Of a stretch of DNA of 6,365 bases, positions 4,839-6,365 are shown in pieces. The translations under genes and the position numbers were made by a program. The DNA lies in assembly GCA_945836835.1 (NCBI GenBank), contig CAMAML010000075.1:1-6365 (forward strand), in the 5' to 3' direction. Each line of letters starts with the position of its first letter. The stretch's first letter is position 1. The notes below the pieces were generated by a model, which did no database searches, was not told where the DNA came from, and saw nothing but the letters and a program-made list of their open reading frames with translations. The stretch comes from an uncultured cyanobacterium. Its GTDB lineage: Bacteria > Cyanobacteriota > Vampirovibrionia > Gastranaerophilales > Gastranaerophilaceae.

Positions 4839-5888
4839 TTACTTTGTCACAATTAAAGCCTTGAACGCCTGTGTCAACCGTTTCAAACTGTTTTTTTCTG
4901 TCCCGACTCCGCACAGCAGCATTGTCGAAACCTTATTTGTCTTTTCGTCCTCTATCCCAAATTTTTCATACAAAACTTCGGACAACTCTTCTCCGCTCAA
5001 GCCCTCAACTTTTACCAAAATTTTTGTAATATCGTCTCCGCCAAATTTTACGTTCGGACAATTTTGTCTAAGCTCCCGAATTTGGGCGATTAAATCCTTA
5101 ATCTTTCTGCGTCCCCGTCCCGAGCTTAAAAATCTGATATTTTTTTCGATTGAGGCAAGTAGAGGATATGAAGGCGAAGTCGTCGAAATCAGCCCTAAAG
5201 CTGTGTCGACGTCCAGTTCCGTATTTGAGTGTAAAAGTGCCGTCGGGTTAAGCCCGCCCGCCGTTTTATGCAGTGACTGAACCGTAAAATCCGCAACGTT
5301 CACGGCACTTTCGGGCAACTCATCCGAGAACGGATACAACGCACCGTGAGCTTCGTCCACAATCAGATATGCCCCGTAACGTTCGCAAACCTTCTTTATG
5401 GATTTTATGTCGGAAACGAACCCCTCATAAGTAGGCGACGTAACTATGACCGCTTTGATTTTTTGAGATTTAAGGTGTTCTTCAATCGTGTTGACGGGGG
5501 TTGAGGTCGGGCATCCCCATTCCTTATCAATCGGCAGATCATAAAAAACCGCCTCGCCTCCCGCAAGTTTGACGGCGTTTGCGTGACAGCGATGGGCGTT
5601 GCACCATATAAGAACCTTTTCTCCTTTGTTGACACATGCCAAAACAGACGCCAAAACCCCGGAGGTTGAACCGTTTGTGAGGTATTTCGTTCGAACCGTT
5701 CCGTAAATCTTTGCAGCCTCTTTTTCGGATTTTTCGAGTGCCTCTTGCGGTGCGTGTGTATCCGTTTCGGAAACATCCATAAGATACATGCACCGAAGTT
5801 TGTGGAAAATACAGAACCCTTGGGCGTGCGACGGGGTGGTAAAAAGTGTTTGTTTATATGTTTTTCTAAGTAAATTGACTAATCCCAC
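4839..5888 (-). CDS. PLP-dependent enzyme, compact Orn/Lys/Arg decarboxylase-like (fold type I)
   Basis: This 349-residue cytoplasmic protein follows the Orn/Lys/Arg decarboxylase major domain. NGSTSG (72-77) binds the PLP phosphate, H99 in NAHRCH is the ring-stacking position, PTYEG (152-156) and DEAHGALYPF (178-187) give the aspartate D178 that contacts the pyridine nitrogen, and SLHKTAGG (205-212) carries the Schiff-base lysine K208. ISTTSPSYPLLASIE (234-248) is also family-typical. It is shorter than the usual 450-500 residues, with a reduced C-terminal domain (about 280-349). The N-terminal motif normally PGHKxG reads TPSHAQG (18-24). It could decarboxylate a basic amino acid for polyamine synthesis, or act on another amino acid; the substrate is not readable. 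The start is GTG (5886-5888), with AAAAGG seven bases upstream; an in-frame TGA lies just before it. It follows the PilZ gene by 11 bases, so the two are likely co-transcribed. Confidence 0.87.
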   Translation of the reverse strand: MGLVNLLRKTYKQTLFTTPSHAQGFCIFHKLRCMYLMDVSETDTHAPQEALEKSEKEAAKIYGTVRTKYLTNGSTSGVLASVLACVNKGEKVLIWCNAHRCHANAVKLAGGEAVFYDLPIDKEWGCPTSTPVNTIEEHLKSQKIKAVIVTSPTYEGFVSDIKSIKKVCERYGAYLIVDEAHGALYPFSDELPESAVNVADFTVQSLHKTAGGLNPTALLHSNTELDVDTALGLISTTSPSYPLLASIEKNIRFLSSGRGRRKIKDLIAQIRELRQNCPNVKFGGDDITKILVKVEGLSGEELSEVLYEKFGIEDEKTNKVSTMLLCGVGTEKNSLKRLTQAFKALIVTK

Positions 5889-5899
5889 AACAAAACCTT

Positions 5900-6365
5900 T
5901 TACTTGTTTTCAACCTCAATACTTCTTTTTGCACAGTATTGGATAAGAGTCATCTTGTCACGGTTTTGGGTAAACTCAAACCGTCCCGAATGGGTGAACA
6001 AGCCGTCGTCCCCTCGCTCAATTCTTATCGGTTTATAATAACATTTTATGGTAATCGTGCCGTTCAGCGGAAGTTCAACCTCGTAACGACCTTCTATATC
6101 AACGTTTTCCGCCGTTCGGAATTTCATACCGCCCGCCGAGATGTCCAAAGTCGTAATCTTGTGAGATTTTTTGCCTTCCGTAAGCGTCAAATCCTTTACA
6201 AACTTAATACGGCTGTACTGCCTTCTTTGTAAAAACTTGTGCCTTGCGGGACTTGCAACCTTCAGAGACATATCGTCCGTTTCTTTTGCGTAAGATTCAA
6301 AATATAAAGTGCCACGTGGGGTTTCGGTGTAAAATTCACAGTAAGTATTCTTTAAAATCCCATCC
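5900..6365 (-). CDS. PilZ domain protein (YcgR-like), 5' end beyond the window
   Basis: The visible 154 codons end in a PilZ domain, which binds cyclic di-GMP and typically tunes motility, exopolysaccharide or adhesion. Counting from the Met at 6269-6271 as residue 1, the binding signature is RRQYSR (16-21, the RxxxR motif) and DISAGG (43-48, the D/NxSxxG motif), followed by beta strands such as RYEVELPLNGTITIKCYY. That Met is probably internal: it has no SD and the frame stays open through 31 more codons to the edge, reading YCEFYTETPRGTLYFESYAK and beyond. This resembles the end of the N-terminal domain that precedes PilZ in YcgR-type proteins. The protein is therefore longer than a lone PilZ domain, and the true start lies outside. 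Both motifs look intact, so c-di-GMP binding is expected. Confidence 0.88.
   Translation of the reverse strand, partial: DGILKNTYCEFYTETPRGTLYFESYAKETDDMSLKVASPARHKFLQRRQYSRIKFVKDLTLTEGKKSHKITTLDISAGGMKFRTAENVDIEGRYEVELPLNGTITIKCYYKPIRIERGDDGLFTHSGRFEFTQNRDKMTLIQYCAKRSIEVENK

Noticed and set aside
4861..5280. 139-codon plus-strand ORF opposite the PLP enzyme
   Set aside because: It is antisense to conserved catalytic and C-terminal segments of the enzyme and has no ribosome-binding site.
5939..6232. 97-codon plus-strand ORF opposite the PilZ domain
   Set aside because: It is antisense to the intact RxxxR and DxSxxG motifs, with no supporting signals.
1..6365. tRNA, rRNA, CRISPR arrays, IS ends, attachment sites
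   Set aside because: No clover-leaf with a GTTCRANNC arm, no regularly spaced repeats, no transposase-like frame and no paired terminal repeats with target duplications were seen by eye.

Overview
The window is gene-dense, AT-leaning bacterial chromosome with short spacers, Shine-Dalgarno (SD) sites of the AAAGGGG/AAGAGG type and GTG/TTG starts used beside ATG. No phage, IS, CRISPR, tRNA or rRNA signal is visible. The gene set (AI-2E-family permease, YgiQ/TIGR03960-like radical SAM protein, compact Orn/Lys/Arg-decarboxylase-fold enzyme, PilZ protein, small XRE regulator, lineage-specific unknown) would fit an anaerobe such as a gut Gastranaerophilales/Melainabacteria-type lineage, but that placement is a guess. 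Firmicutes or Elusimicrobia are not excluded.

Layout. Positions 1-320 form a divergent control region. A good sigma70 promoter with an extended -10 reads leftward into what looks like the first 11 codons of a gene with a TTG start. To its right, a perfect 12-bp inverted repeat (112-123/139-150) brackets a rightward -10. It is followed by a probably structured leader with a terminator-like stem before the first full gene. Positions 321-2895 hold a two-gene operon (8-bp overlap): a membrane permease and a radical SAM enzyme. A bidirectional terminator with nested inverted repeats (2923-2981) separates it from a leftward gene of unknown function (2991-4046).

Positions 4047-4442 are a 396-base divergent spacer between the unknown gene and a small XRE-type regulator (4443-4769). 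The half next to the unknown gene is unexpectedly coding-like: a 25-codon ORF with a good SD, a second ORF coupled to it by TAATG, and 45 stop-free codons upstream of and in frame with the unknown gene. The regulator converges on a leftward pair (4839-6365): a PilZ gene cut by the right window edge, followed 11 bases later by the PLP-dependent enzyme.

How the parts may work together: the permease and radical SAM gene are clearly co-transcribed, and so very likely are the PilZ gene and the PLP enzyme. The XRE protein is the natural candidate regulator of the divergent unknown gene. No complete new system is evident. The least explained parts are the 112-275 leader/operator block, the 4031-4194 small-ORF region, and the 351-residue unknown protein.
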